Shown: positions 16,171-24,866 of the stretch, piece by piece
Layout: the number at the start of each line of letters is the position of its first letter
Numbering within the stretch: the first letter of the stretch is position 1
Assembly: GCA_030657355.1 (NCBI GenBank)
Contig: CP131056.1
Span: forward strand, 3,988,501 to 4,052,500
Source: Radicibacter daui
GTDB taxonomy: Bacteria; Pseudomonadota; Alphaproteobacteria; Radicibacterales; Radicibacteraceae
Length of the DNA: 64,000 nucleotides
Reading direction: 5' to 3'
Notes under the pieces: generated by a model
The model's database searches: none
Seen by the model: the letters and a program-made list of their open reading frames with translations, nothing else
Told to the model about the DNA's origin: nothing
Made by a program: the position numbers and the translations under genes

Positions 16171-17661
16171 TTATTCGGCGTTGGCGGTGCCTCTGTGTTC
16201 CATCGCGAACTCTTCTTCCGGCGACAGGATCATCCGGTGGCGGGCATAGACGGCGAAGTAGATCAGTCCGGCGACGAACCAGATCGCACAGCCATAAACG
16301 CCGGGACGATAGTCGGCATTGAGGAAGAGGAAGACCAGCGAGACGGCAGCGATGATCGCTGCCACTGCGGCCCCGGCCTTGCCGAGTGGCGAGACATAGG
16401 GACGCTCGAGCGACTTCATGTCCTTGATGATGATGTAGGAGACCATCTGCATGACATAGGCGATGACGGCACCGAACACCGCCATGTTGAGCAACACCGG
16501 ACCGACCGGCACATCGCCGAAGATGGCAGAGCCATATTCAAGGATGAGACAGACGATAAGCCCCAGCGCGCTCCCCACCAGAAGCGCCACATGCGGCGTC
16601 TTGCGGGTGCCATGAGTGATCGAGAGCCAATGCGGGAAATAACCTGCGCGGCTCAGCGAGTAGATGTTGCGGCCATAGGCATAGATGATGGTGTGGAAGG
16701 AGGCGACGAGCCCCGCCACCGCCACCAGCGCCAGAGCCGCCGAGCCCGCGCCCACACCGAAGATGGTCTGGAAAGCAAGGAACAGCGGGTTGAGGTCCGT
16801 CCCCACCTTCGAGGCGCCGGGCTCGATGCCGGCGTTGAAAATGAGGGTCAGGAACGCGGCGACGATGAGGGTGATAATGCCCCACACCAGGCCGCGCGGC
16901 ATGTCCTTCTTGGGGTCATGGCTTTCTTCGGCAGCGAGCGGAAGCTGCTCGATGGCGAGGAAAAACCAGATCGCAAAGGGTAGCGAAGCTGCGACGCCGC
17001 CCCAGCCAAACGGCAGGAACGGGCCATTGCCGTCCGGCAGTTCGGCTCCGTCGGCCCCGATATTGAGCGCCCAGCGGTGATAGTCGAAATGCGGGATGGC
17101 GCCGATCCAGAACACCACCAGGATGGCGAGCGCCAGGAAGGTGATGACGATGGTGAACTTGAAGGTGACTTCAACGCCGATGATGTTGAGGCCGACGAAG
17201 ACGCCGTAGAAAATCAGCCACCACACCGGGTTGGGCAGATGAAAGCCCAGAGCGGTGGTGGTGATGCTGTCCATGTAGCCGGCAATACCGACGACGATGA
17301 CGGCCGGCGTCAGCACATATTCCATGTTCTCGGCGAGGCCGGTGATGAAGCCGCCCCACGGGCCCATGGCCGTACGGCCGAAGGAATAGGCACCGCCGGT
17401 GTGCGGTAGGGCCGGGCTCATTTCGGCGATGGAGTAGGCAAGGCCCACATACATCACCGCGATGATGACGGTGGCAATCGCAAGACCGCCGAAGCCGCCC
17501 GTTGCCAGGCCGAAGTTCCAGCCGAAGAAGTCGCCGGAGATAACGGCTCCCACGCCCAGCGCCCACAGCGACCAGGCGCCGGCAAATTTCTTGAGGCCGC
17601 GCTGTTCGAAATAGGCGCTGTCGGCCTTGGTATAGGTTACGCCCCCTTCATGTTTTGCCAT
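16171..17661 (-). CDS. eat: APC-superfamily permease, ethanolamine-permease (Eat) type
   Basis: This 496-aa amino acid-polyamine-organocation transporter has about 12 membrane helices. Key segments are WALGVGAVISGDFFGWNFGL (first helix), YSIAEMSPALPHTGGAYSFGRTAMGPWGGFITG, the LAAEESHDPKKDMPRGL loop, SFHTIIYAYGRNIYSLSRAGYFP and the C-terminal MILSPEEEFAMEHRG. These match what I know as the ethanolamine permease family. The ATG at 17661 follows GAGGGG at suitable spacing; a longer in-frame extension overlaps the hydrolase gene and lacks membrane character. It is second in the operon, 46 nt after the hydrolase. The exact substrate (ethanolamine versus another small amino alcohol or amine) needs an assay. 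Confidence 0.85.
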   Translation of the reverse strand: MAKHEGGVTYTKADSAYFEQRGLKKFAGAWSLWALGVGAVISGDFFGWNFGLATGGFGGLAIATVIIAVMYVGLAYSIAEMSPALPHTGGAYSFGRTAMGPWGGFITGLAENMEYVLTPAVIVVGIAGYMDSITTTALGFHLPNPVWWLIFYGVFVGLNIIGVEVTFKFTIVITFLALAILVVFWIGAIPHFDYHRWALNIGADGAELPDGNGPFLPFGWGGVAASLPFAIWFFLAIEQLPLAAEESHDPKKDMPRGLVWGIITLIVAAFLTLIFNAGIEPGASKVGTDLNPLFLAFQTIFGVGAGSAALALVAVAGLVASFHTIIYAYGRNIYSLSRAGYFPHWLSITHGTRKTPHVALLVGSALGLIVCLILEYGSAIFGDVPVGPVLLNMAVFGAVIAYVMQMVSYIIIKDMKSLERPYVSPLGKAGAAVAAIIAAVSLVFLFLNADYRPGVYGCAIWFVAGLIYFAVYARHRMILSPEEEFAMEHRGTANAE

Positions 17662-17707
17662 GTCATGAACACCCCTCTGTTCGGAATTGTCGGTTGTTGG
17701 GCCCGTA

Positions 17708-18514
17708 TCATCCGGTGGCGACGTTCCGGCCTTGCCGCCCTTCCTGCCCGAAAGAGAGAAGCAGGTTGGCAAGGCGTTCTGCCCAGGCACGCTGGCGTTC
17801 TTCAGTGCGCACTTCGTCATTGCGGATTTCGATCATTACGCTCGGCAATCCGCTTGCCTGGACATGGCGGTCCAGCGTCCAGTAGACGCCGTCCCAGGGG
17901 CCATAGGGCTGGTTTTCGCCCACTGTCAGACCGCTTTCGCGGCCAAGGCCCGATATCAGGTGATCGCCAACCTTCCGGTCGCGATCGAAAAGAATGCCGA
18001 TCTGCCAGGGGCGGCTCTCGCCCTTGAAGACCGGGGTGAAGGTATGGACGGCAACGCCGATGACGCCCTGCCCGCCCCGCGCCGCCATCACCGCCGCGCA
18101 GGCGGCATGAAAGGGCGCATGCACGGCCTTGAGCCGGCGCTCGCGCTCTGCCGCATCCATGCCGGCATTGCCCGGGATGGGGCCGAACTCGCTGACCTCG
18201 GGAATGAGGGTCGGCGATGTCTCCGACCGGTTGACGTCCAGCACCAGACGCGAGACCGCGCCGGCAACCAGCGGGGCGTCCAGGAGTTTGGAGAGATGAA
18301 GCGCAACCGGCAGTGCCCCCGGATCCCAGGCGATATGTTCTGCCCTCAGCTCTGCCGACAGTCCGAGATCGCCATAGGCGGCCGGAATGAAATTGGAGGC
18401 ATGATCGCAAAACAGCACGAAGGGCCCGCGCCCTTCGGGATTGACCACCTTCACCGCATCGGCATGCGCTTCATGAGCCGCGTCGGCATCAGGAAACGCC
18501 TTGGTACCGGTCAT
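17708..18514 (-). CDS. N-formylglutamate-amidohydrolase-family zinc hydrolase
   Basis: This 268-aa protein of the FGase/HutG-like family has metal-site residues in FCDHASNFIP. It also carries SRLVLDVNR, the GVAVHTFTPVF strand with its histidine, the GENQPYGPWDGVYWTLDRH loop, and MIEIRNDEV at the end. The family cleaves N-acyl or aspartyl/glutamyl amides such as N-formylglutamate. It is the first gene of the amino-alcohol operon. Because no histidine-degradation genes are near, its probable job here is to split the gamma-glutamyl product and regenerate glutamate, replacing PuuD. That role is inferred. The ATG at 18514 is chosen; an earlier in-frame ATG at 18691 would cover the promoter region and add a non-conserved N-terminus. 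Confidence 0.82.
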   Translation of the reverse strand: MTGTKAFPDADAAHEAHADAVKVVNPEGRGPFVLFCDHASNFIPAAYGDLGLSAELRAEHIAWDPGALPVALHLSKLLDAPLVAGAVSRLVLDVNRSETSPTLIPEVSEFGPIPGNAGMDAAERERRLKAVHAPFHAACAAVMAARGGQGVIGVAVHTFTPVFKGESRPWQIGILFDRDRKVGDHLISGLGRESGLTVGENQPYGPWDGVYWTLDRHVQASGLPSVMIEIRNDEVRTEERQRAWAERLANLLLSFGQEGRQGRNVATG

Positions 18515-18601
18515 GCAATCACCCGGAAAAAGGGGCGAAACCTGAGCAATTCGCGATGTATCGATTTTTTCAGGATGCGCCGTAGGGTAAATTTCGTAAA
18601 A

Positions 18602-18630
18602 ATCATTCACTACGGAATCATGACTGTCAA
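18602..18630 (-). promoter_or_regulatory. Predicted sigma-70 promoter of the amino-alcohol operon
   Basis: On the minus strand TTGACA (18625-18630) is followed after 17 nt by AATGAT (18602-18607). The consensus -35 and ideal spacing fit a housekeeping promoter giving a leader of about 80 nt before the hydrolase ATG. It lies in the divergent gap with the RpiR regulator gene, so the regulator probably acts here. Confidence 0.5.
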
Positions 18631-18678
18631 TTCCATAAGGCCACCAACGATGTGGCCATAGAGGGAGAGCCCCCATCG

Positions 18679-19578
18679 ATGAGCGCCCCACCCCGGCAGG
18701 ACGACAGCCGTTCCCTTGCGCAGCAGCTGACGCAGATTCTGACAGAGATAACCCCGGCGGAACGCCGCGCCGCGCACATGCTCCTGGCCAACTACCCCGT
18801 GCTGGGGCTGGAGACGGTGGCCGAGTTTGCCCGCCGCACTCACGTCAGCGCCCCTACCATCCTGCGCCTTGTCGCCAAGCTTGGCCTTTCCGGTTACCCG
18901 GAATTCCAGCGCTGCCTGCGCACCGAGCTGGAAGCGCAGGCCCAGTCCCCGCTCTCCAAGGAACGTTTCAGCCCTTCCGGCGAAACCCCGCCCGACCAGG
19001 GCACCGGCCTTGCCAGCCGCCTGCAGCGCTTCCAGGAGACCGTCGCCGCCAACATCGCCGAGACCTTCCGCAACATCCCGGCTGCCGAGTTCGAGGCGGT
19101 GGTGGGGTTGCTGGCGGATGAAAAGCGCCGCATCTACCTGATCGGCGGGCGATTTACCGATGGCATAGGGCGTTATATGAGCGCCCATCTGCGCATCGTG
19201 CGCCCCGGCGTCACCCATCTCATCGGCCAGGCCGACAACTGGCGCGACCATCTGCTCGACATGGGCAGCCGCGACGTGCTGATCGTCTTCGACATCCGGC
19301 GCTATTCGGACGATCTGAGCCTGCTGGCCGCAGAGGCTGCCAAACGCCGTGTCACCGTTGTGCTGATGACGGACCAGTGGCTGTCGCCGGTCGCCGGCTC
19401 CGCCCGCCATGTGCTGGCCGCGCGCGTGCTGGTGCCCTCCAACTGGGATTCCACCGCCGCCATCCTCACCCTCGTGGAAGCGCTGCTGGCCGCTACGACG
19501 GAAAAAATCTGGCCGAGCGCCAGCCGCCGCATTGCCGCGCTGGAAGAAATGCGAAATCGCGCGGCCGGGCCTGACTGA
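18679..19578 (+). CDS. MurR/RpiR family transcriptional regulator
   Basis: This 299-aa regulator has an N-terminal helix-turn-helix domain (ITPAERRAAHMLLANYPVLGLETVAEFARRTHVSAPTILRLVAKLGLSGYPEFQRCLR) and a C-terminal SIS domain that normally senses a phosphosugar or other small effector (IYLIGGRFTDGIGRYMSAHL; DVLIVFDIRRYSDDL). The ATG at 18679 follows GGGAGAG; an in-frame GTG nine codons earlier lacks a site. It is transcribed divergently from the five-gene operon and directly upstream of the isochorismatase-like gene, so it is the obvious candidate regulator of both. Confidence 0.9.
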   Translation: MSAPPRQDDSRSLAQQLTQILTEITPAERRAAHMLLANYPVLGLETVAEFARRTHVSAPTILRLVAKLGLSGYPEFQRCLRTELEAQAQSPLSKERFSPSGETPPDQGTGLASRLQRFQETVAANIAETFRNIPAAEFEAVVGLLADEKRRIYLIGGRFTDGIGRYMSAHLRIVRPGVTHLIGQADNWRDHLLDMGSRDVLIVFDIRRYSDDLSLLAAEAAKRRVTVVLMTDQWLSPVAGSARHVLAARVLVPSNWDSTAAILTLVEALLAATTEKIWPSASRRIAALEEMRNRAAGPD

Positions 19579-19650
19579 GCCGATAGCCTTCGCCCGGCCG
19601 CCCTGCTAGATCCCGCAGGCAATCCTCACCGGACGGCCAAAGGCGACCCC

Positions 19651-20190
19651 ATGACGAGCGCACTTCTCATCATCGACATGCAGATGCTCATGCAGCACCG
19701 CCTCGACAGCGGGCGCGAGCATGTGAACCCGCAAACGCCGGAAAATATCGCGGCGCTTGCCGCCGCCTTCCGAGCCGCCGGCAAGCCGGTGCTCCATGTG
19801 CGCCACCGCGACACGGACGTAGCTTCCCCGACGCATCCGGATGCCGCCGGTTACCCGCCCATGCCGTGCGCGGAGGCGCTGGAGGGCGAACCCGTCTTCA
19901 TCAAGAACACCTCTTCCGGTTTTGCCTCGACGGATCTGGAAGGCTGGCTGCGCAAGGCCGGCATCACCCGGCTCCACGTCACCGGCGCCGTTGCCGGTTT
20001 CTGCGTTAACACCACCGTGCGCGCAGGCTCGGACCTCGGCTTCAAAATGAGCGTGGTGCGCGATGCGGTACTGGGCTTCGATCTGCCGGGCACCGGGCTT
20101 TCCGCTCAGGTGATCTTCGACGTGACCATGGCCCATCTGGCTTCGGACTTTGCCGAGATGACCGATACCGCCACCCTGCTGACGGCCTGA
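19651..20190 (+). CDS. Isochorismatase-family cysteine hydrolase
   Basis: This 179-aa hydrolase has the full catalytic triad of the family: Asp9 (IIDMQ), Lys85 (VFIKNTSSGF) and Cys118 (VTGAVAGFCVNTT), including the conserved cis-peptide region before the cysteine. Members hydrolyse amides, ureides or isochorismate; small amidases acting on N-carbamoyl or nicotinamide-like substrates are common. It lies 72 nt after the RpiR regulator on the same strand, which suggests co-transcription and a possible link to the neighbouring amine-use operon, for example as an alternative amidase. The substrate is unknown. Confidence 0.87.
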   Translation: MTSALLIIDMQMLMQHRLDSGREHVNPQTPENIAALAAAFRAAGKPVLHVRHRDTDVASPTHPDAAGYPPMPCAEALEGEPVFIKNTSSGFASTDLEGWLRKAGITRLHVTGAVAGFCVNTTVRAGSDLGFKMSVVRDAVLGFDLPGTGLSAQVIFDVTMAHLASDFAEMTDTATLLTA

Positions 20191-20222
20191 GCCAGGCGCC
20201 GGTTTTTCACCACCGGGAAAAC

Positions 20223-20254
20223 AAAAGGGAGGCGCCGAAGCGCCGCCCTTTTTT
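20223..20254. terminator. Bidirectional terminator between convergent genes
   Basis: A hairpin with GNRA-like loop CGAA (stem 20223-20235 with 20240-20252, one mismatch) is flanked by A4 and T6. It serves the isochorismatase-like gene (plus) and the xanthine phosphoribosyltransferase gene (minus). Confidence 0.85.
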
Positions 20255-20280
20255 CCGTTCAAACCGGCTGACAGGCGCTG

Positions 20281-20763
20281 TTAGCGGCCCATCTCGGCGA
20301 TCGGCTTGGAGTACTGCAGCTCGATGTCCCACGGGAAGTGGATCCACGTGTCCTGCGAGACTTCGGTGATGAAGGTGTCGACCAGCGGACGACCGGCCGG
20401 CTTGGCATAGATGGTGGCGAAATGGGCCTTCGGGGCCATCTCACGCACGATCTTGGCGGTCTTGCCGGTATCCACGAGGTCATCCACGATCAGCCAGCCT
20501 TCGCCGCCATTGGGCGGGTTGAAGGGCTTGAGGATGTTGCTCTCGCGAATCTTGGTGTGATCGTAGGAGGAGATCGACACGGTCTCGATCAGGCGCACAT
20601 TCAGCTCGCGCGCCACGATGCCGGCCGGCACGAGGCCGCCACGGGTGATCGCGCAGATGCCGATCCACGGGCCCTTGTCGAGCAGGCGCCAGGAAAGCGC
20701 CTTGGCATTGCGGTGCAGCTCTTCCCAGGAAACCGGGAAATATTTCGGAGGAGCCTCGGACAT
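20281..20763 (-). CDS. gpt: Xanthine(-guanine) phosphoribosyltransferase
   Basis: This 160-aa purine salvage enzyme transfers ribose-5-phosphate from PRPP to xanthine or guanine. The PRPP-binding motif is [15 protein letters not shown]. The N-terminal [21 protein letters not shown] and [20 protein letters not shown] are typical of Gpt. The ATG at 20763 is used. The reading frame stays open upstream to 21258, but that extension overlaps another gene and has shadow-like composition. The C-terminal [14 protein letters not shown] is also family-typical. Confidence 0.93.
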   Translation of the reverse strand: MSEAPPKYFPVSWEELHRNAKALSWRLLDKGPWIGICAITRGGLVPAGIVARELNVRLIETVSISSYDHTKIRESNILKPFNPPNGGEGWLIVDDLVDTGKTAKIVREMAPKAHFATIYAKPAGRPLVDTFITEVSQDTWIHFPWDIELQYSKPIAEMGR

Positions 20764-20959
20764 AAGCTTGAGCCTCGTTGCTTCGGCAAGTTGAGAGGGT
20801 ATGTATTCAAGGGATTGGCCGCTTATAACCGATGCCCTTTCTCGCTTCAATTCCGCCGCGCGGCAAGGCTGCCCTGTGCGGCAGACACACTGGGAAGTCT
20901 GTGCCGCAGGCACATCGAGAGAGTAGCTGCTGCGGGCGCGCCCGGAGGCTCGGCCGGGC

Positions 20960-21400
20960 TCAGGTGCCGAGGCCCCGGGGTTTTGCCAGTATGCAGCCGG
21001 AAATGCGCCATTGCCCGGCGCTGTCCTGCTCCATGAAATAAAAGGCTTCCACCAGCGCTCCGTCCGGCCCCACCACCAGCGCCGGCTGGACCAGCTGGCC
21101 TTCATGTTCTTCCAGCGGCAGGAAATCGACACGCTGCGGGTGATAGACCGCGGAATAGCCGGTGCGCACCATCTCGATGAAACTGCCGGCGGTGCCGAAC
21201 TGGCGCTGCAGGTCGCGGGTCGCGAAACGGAAGGCGCCTTCCGCATCGTCCCGGCCAAAAGCCGCGATCTGGTCGGTAATCACCTGCCGGATCGCCGCCA
21301 TACTGGCGGGGTCCTTGCCGTCGGCGCCGGTTGCGGAAAAGCTGCACAGCATGAAAGCCGCAGCCAATGCCACCGCCACCACCATTTTTGTGCCTGTCAT
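20960..21400 (-). CDS. DUF4864 family exported protein
   Basis: This is a 146-aa protein with a signal peptide ([20 protein letters not shown] then SATGADG) and a single small domain: [36 protein letters not shown] ... [20 protein letters not shown] ... [14 protein letters not shown]. It matches DUF4864, probably an NTF2/SnoaL-like fold given the pattern of an opening helix followed by strands. A GGAGG site precedes the ATG at 21400. A cysteine in the signal peptide (LCSFSATG) could be a lipobox but the fit is weak. Function is unknown. Confidence 0.78.
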   Translation of the reverse strand: MTGTKMVVAVALAAAFMLCSFSATGADGKDPASMAAIRQVITDQIAAFGRDDAEGAFRFATRDLQRQFGTAGSFIEMVRTGYSAVYHPQRVDFLPLEEHEGQLVQPALVVGPDGALVEAFYFMEQDSAGQWRISGCILAKPRGLGT

Positions 21401-21806
21401 GATGACTGCCTCCACGGCAGTGGCTGCCCCTTGCAGGCAATAACCACGGCCGTTTTCAAAGCCGCCCTCCATTTTCAATAATGGTCCGCGCCGGGCAAAA
21501 ATCCAGTGCGCAGACGGCCATCTCCTCGCCCCCGGCGCGGAAGCCTTTGGCCGCGCGCCCGCGCCCAATCCACACCCGGCCCGCCTATTTTACAGTGATT
21601 ATTGTTATTTTATGCCGGTATTCAGGGTGCAAACGACACTTCACAATCGCAGATGAGTGCGGCATGGTTCGCCGCTACCCGCCCCGGCGGGTATGGGAAG
21701 ATGAGCTAAAGCCGCTCCCGACAGGGAAAGTTTGCCGCTGCTAACGGTCACCGGCAGGGGCCAGGACACCAAGAATCCCGGACCTTACTAAACAAGGGGA
21801 GTTAAC
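21401..21806. other. Divergent promoter region upstream of the transhydrogenase operon
   Basis: These 406 bases contain no supported gene. An AT-rich patch at 21590-21625, unusual for this GC-rich DNA, probably holds promoter elements for pntAA. An AGGGGAG ribosome-binding site lies just before 21807. I see no clear operator or riboswitch. Confidence 0.5.
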
Positions 21807-22964
21807 ATGAAACTCGCCATCGCCAGGGAGAGACGCGCGTTCGAGACGCGTGTCGCCGCTACGCCGGAAACCGTGAAGAAGCTCAAAAGCCTGGGCATCG
21901 ACGTGGTGGTCGAGGCCGGAGCGGGCGACGGCTCTTCCATACCCGATGCCGCTTTTACTGCCGCCGGTGCCACCATTGCCGCCAGCTATGACGAGGCCGT
22001 CAAGGACGCCGATGTGGTGTTCAAGATCCAGCGCCCGCTGCTGGCCGGTGAAGGCGATGTGGATGAGCTGAAGTCCTTGAAGAAGGGCGCCACTCTCATT
22101 GCCTCTCTTGCTCCTTATGCGGATGGCGGCAAGCATCTCGCCGCCTATGCCGGGCAGGGCATCAACGCCGTGGCCATGGAACTGATGCCGCGCATCACCC
22201 GCGCCCAGTCCATGGACATCCTTTCCTCCCAGTCCAACCTCGCCGGTTACAAGGCCGTGCTGGATGCGACCGGCCATTTCGGCCGCGCCTTCCCGATGAT
22301 GATGACCGCCGCCGGCACCATTCCGCCGGCCAAGGTATTCGTCATGGGTGTGGGCGTTGCCGGCCTGCAGGCCATCGCAACTGCCCGCCGCCTTGGCGCC
22401 ATGGTGTCGGCCACCGACGTGCGGCCGGCCACCAAGGAGCAGGTGGAAAGCCTCGGCGGCAAGTTCGTCGCCGTTGAGGACGAAGAGTTCAAGTCGGCCG
22501 AAACCTCCGGCGGTTACGCCAAGGAAATGTCGGCCGAGTATCAGGAAAAGCAGCGCGCGCTGGTGGCCGAGCACATCACCAAGATGGATATCGTCATCTG
22601 TACCGCGCTGATCCCCGGCCGCGATGCCCCGGAACTCGTTACCAAGGCCCATGTCGAAAGCATGAAGCCGGGTTCAGTGGTGTTCGACCTTGCCGCCGAG
22701 CAGGGCGGCAACTGCAAGCTCGGCAAGCTCGGCAAGGTCGTGACGCACAAGGGCGTCAAGATCGTCAGCTATCCGAACATGGCCGGCCGCGTGGCAACCG
22801 ATGCCAGCGCCCTCTTTGCCAAGAACCTCCTCACCTTCCTCACCAGCTTCTGGGACAAGGACACGTCCTCGCTGGTGCTGAAGGAAGATGACGAGATCAT
22901 CAAGGGAACGCTGCTGACCAAGGGCGGTGCCATCGTGCATGCGCGCTTCGGCGCCGCGGCCTAA
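21807..22964 (+). CDS. pntAA: Proton-translocating NAD(P) transhydrogenase, subunit alpha part 1 (NAD-binding domain I)
   Basis: This 385-aa protein is domain I of transhydrogenase, the NAD(H)-binding, alanine-dehydrogenase-like part. It couples hydride transfer from NADH to NADP+ with proton influx across the inner membrane. Diagnostic segments are the opening KLAIARERRAFETRVAATPETVKKLKSLG, the RQD-loop equivalent, the NAD fold GVGVAGLQAIATARRLGA and VVFDLAAEQGGN. The split into three genes is the Rhodospirillum rubrum arrangement rather than the two-gene E. coli type. AGGGGAG precedes the ATG. The operon continues with pntAB 15 nt later. Confidence 0.95.
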   Translation: MKLAIARERRAFETRVAATPETVKKLKSLGIDVVVEAGAGDGSSIPDAAFTAAGATIAASYDEAVKDADVVFKIQRPLLAGEGDVDELKSLKKGATLIASLAPYADGGKHLAAYAGQGINAVAMELMPRITRAQSMDILSSQSNLAGYKAVLDATGHFGRAFPMMMTAAGTIPPAKVFVMGVGVAGLQAIATARRLGAMVSATDVRPATKEQVESLGGKFVAVEDEEFKSAETSGGYAKEMSAEYQEKQRALVAEHITKMDIVICTALIPGRDAPELVTKAHVESMKPGSVVFDLAAEQGGNCKLGKLGKVVTHKGVKIVSYPNMAGRVATDASALFAKNLLTFLTSFWDKDTSSLVLKEDDEIIKGTLLTKGGAIVHARFGAAA

Positions 22965-22979
22965 GGGGGAGCTGATAAA

Positions 22980-23411
22980 ATGGCAGATACTGCACAAACC
23001 CTGGCCGAACAGGCCCTTACCAAGGCGCAGGAAGCCCGCACCCTGGCTGACAGCGCCGCCGACCTTGCCGTGAAGGCGATGGACATGGCCTCCAGCGTGG
23101 CGCACAGCGCCCCGGCCGGCGGCCATGGCGATTTCTTCCTGGTCGGTCTCACCGTCTTCGTGCTGGCCGTCTTCGTCGGCTACCACGTGGTGTGGAACGT
23201 GACGCCGGCGCTGCACAGCCCGCTCATGGGCGTGACCAACGCCATCTCCTCCGTAATCGTCGTCGGTGCGCTGATCGCCGCCGGCCCGATCGACTTCTCC
23301 TTCTCCGGCACTCTCGGCTTCGTGGCCGTGGCGCTGGCAGCAGTGAACATCTTTGGCGGCTTTATGGTGACTCACCGCATGCTGTCGATGTTCAAGAAGA
23401 AATCGAAGTAA
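22980..23411 (+). CDS. pntAB: NAD(P) transhydrogenase subunit alpha part 2 (membrane domain)
   Basis: This 143-aa membrane subunit contributes the first helices of the proton channel (domain II). An Ala-rich amphipathic N-terminus ([27 protein letters not shown]) precedes three membrane helices: [36 protein letters not shown] and [19 protein letters not shown]. It is 15 nt after pntAA and 12 nt before pntB. The N-terminal extension is longer than the minimal channel part and may contact domain I. Confidence 0.93.
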   Translation: MADTAQTLAEQALTKAQEARTLADSAADLAVKAMDMASSVAHSAPAGGHGDFFLVGLTVFVLAVFVGYHVVWNVTPALHSPLMGVTNAISSVIVVGALIAAGPIDFSFSGTLGFVAVALAAVNIFGGFMVTHRMLSMFKKKSK

Positions 23412-23423
23412 GGAGCGGAAACC

Positions 23424-24818
23424 ATGAGCGCCCCGGTTACCCTGGCCTATCTGGTCTCCGCCATCTGTTTCATTCTGGCCCTCAAGGGCCTGTCGCATCC
23501 GGAGACCTCGCGCCGCGGCAATTTCCTCGGCATGGCCGGCATGGCCATTGCCATCATCACCACCCTCACCCTGCCGGCCGTCCAGAACTATCTCTGGATC
23601 GTCATCGCCCTCATCATCGGTGGCGGTATCGGCTTTGTCGTTGCCAAACGCATCCAGATGACGGCGCTGCCGCAGCTGGTTGCGGCCTTCCACTCGCTCG
23701 TCGGTCTTGCCGCCGTGCTGGTGGCCTCGGCCGCTTTCTTCGCGCCGGATAATTACGGCATCGGCACCGTCGGAGCCATTCGCCCCGGCAGCCTTGTTGA
23801 AATGGGTCTCGGTGTCGCTATCGGCGCCGTCACCTTCACCGGTTCGCTAGTGGCCTTCGGCAAGCTGCAGGCCATCCTGCCGTCCCGCCCGCTGACCTTC
23901 CCGGGCCAGCATTTCCTCAATCTCGGGCTCGGCATCGGCATCATCGTCTTCATCGTCGCCCTGGTGATCAGCCAGTCGCCGGTGACCTTCTGGATCATCA
24001 TCGCGCTGGCGCTGGTGGTGGGCATCACGCTCATCATCCCCATCGGCGGCGCCGACATGCCGGTGATCGTGTCCATGCTCAACAGCTATTCCGGCTGGGC
24101 GGCAGCGGGCATCGGCTTCACGCTGCAGAACAACCTGCTCATCATCACCGGTGCGCTGGTCGGCTCGTCGGGTGCCATCCTCAGCTACATCATGTGCAAG
24201 GGCATGAACCGCTCTTTCCTGAATGTGCTGCTGGGCGGCTTCGGCGGCGATGCGGCAGCCGGCGGCCCGGCAAAGAGCATGGGCGACAAGGCGGCCAAGA
24301 TCGGCTCGGGCGAAGACGCCTCCTTCATCATGAAGAATGCCGGCAAGGTCATCATTGTGCCGGGTTACGGCATGGCCGTGGCCCAGGCCCAGCATGCCCT
24401 GCGGGAAATGGCGGACCTGCTCAAGCACGAAGGTGTCGAGGTCAAGTACGCCATCCATCCGGTGGCGGGCCGCATGCCCGGGCACATGAATGTGCTGCTG
24501 GCCGAAGCCAACGTGCCCTATGACGAAGTCTTCGAACTGGACGAGATCAACAACGAGTTCTCGACCGCGGACGTCGCCTTCGTCATCGGCGCCAATGACG
24601 TGACCAACCCGGCCGCGAAGTCCGATCCGGCCAGCCCGATCTTCGGCATGCCCATCCTTGAGGTGGACAAGGCCAAGACGGTGCTGTTCCTCAAGCGCTC
24701 GCTCGGCTCCGGTTATGCCGGCGTCGACAACGAGCTGTTCTTCCGCGACAACACCATGATGCTTCTGGGCGATGCCAAGAAGATGGTGGAAACGATCGTG
24801 AAGGCCATGGGCGACTGA
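23424..24818 (+). CDS. pntB: NAD(P) transhydrogenase subunit beta
   Basis: This 464-aa subunit carries the rest of the membrane channel and the C-terminal NADP(H)-binding domain III. About eight hydrophobic helices fill residues 1-260, with GGADMPVIVSMLNSYSGWAAAGIGF as a conserved proton-channel loop. Domain III shows VPGYGMAVAQAQHALREM, the NADP fold, and later FVIGANDVTNPAAKSDPASPI. It is the last gene of pntAA-pntAB-pntB and is followed by a terminator. Confidence 0.95.
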   Translation: MSAPVTLAYLVSAICFILALKGLSHPETSRRGNFLGMAGMAIAIITTLTLPAVQNYLWIVIALIIGGGIGFVVAKRIQMTALPQLVAAFHSLVGLAAVLVASAAFFAPDNYGIGTVGAIRPGSLVEMGLGVAIGAVTFTGSLVAFGKLQAILPSRPLTFPGQHFLNLGLGIGIIVFIVALVISQSPVTFWIIIALALVVGITLIIPIGGADMPVIVSMLNSYSGWAAAGIGFTLQNNLLIITGALVGSSGAILSYIMCKGMNRSFLNVLLGGFGGDAAAGGPAKSMGDKAAKIGSGEDASFIMKNAGKVIIVPGYGMAVAQAQHALREMADLLKHEGVEVKYAIHPVAGRMPGHMNVLLAEANVPYDEVFELDEINNEFSTADVAFVIGANDVTNPAAKSDPASPIFGMPILEVDKAKTVLFLKRSLGSGYAGVDNELFFRDNTMMLLGDAKKMVETIVKAMGD

Positions 24819-24866
24819 TCCCGCAAGCCGGGGCAACGCGCCTCCGGTTTGACAGGCTTTGCCTTG

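Noticed and set aside
20764-21258. N-terminal extension of the xanthine phosphoribosyltransferase frame
   Set aside because: The extra ~165 residues are Trp/Arg/Ser-rich shadow sequence overlapping the DUF4864 gene. The enzyme family begins at the ATG at 20763.
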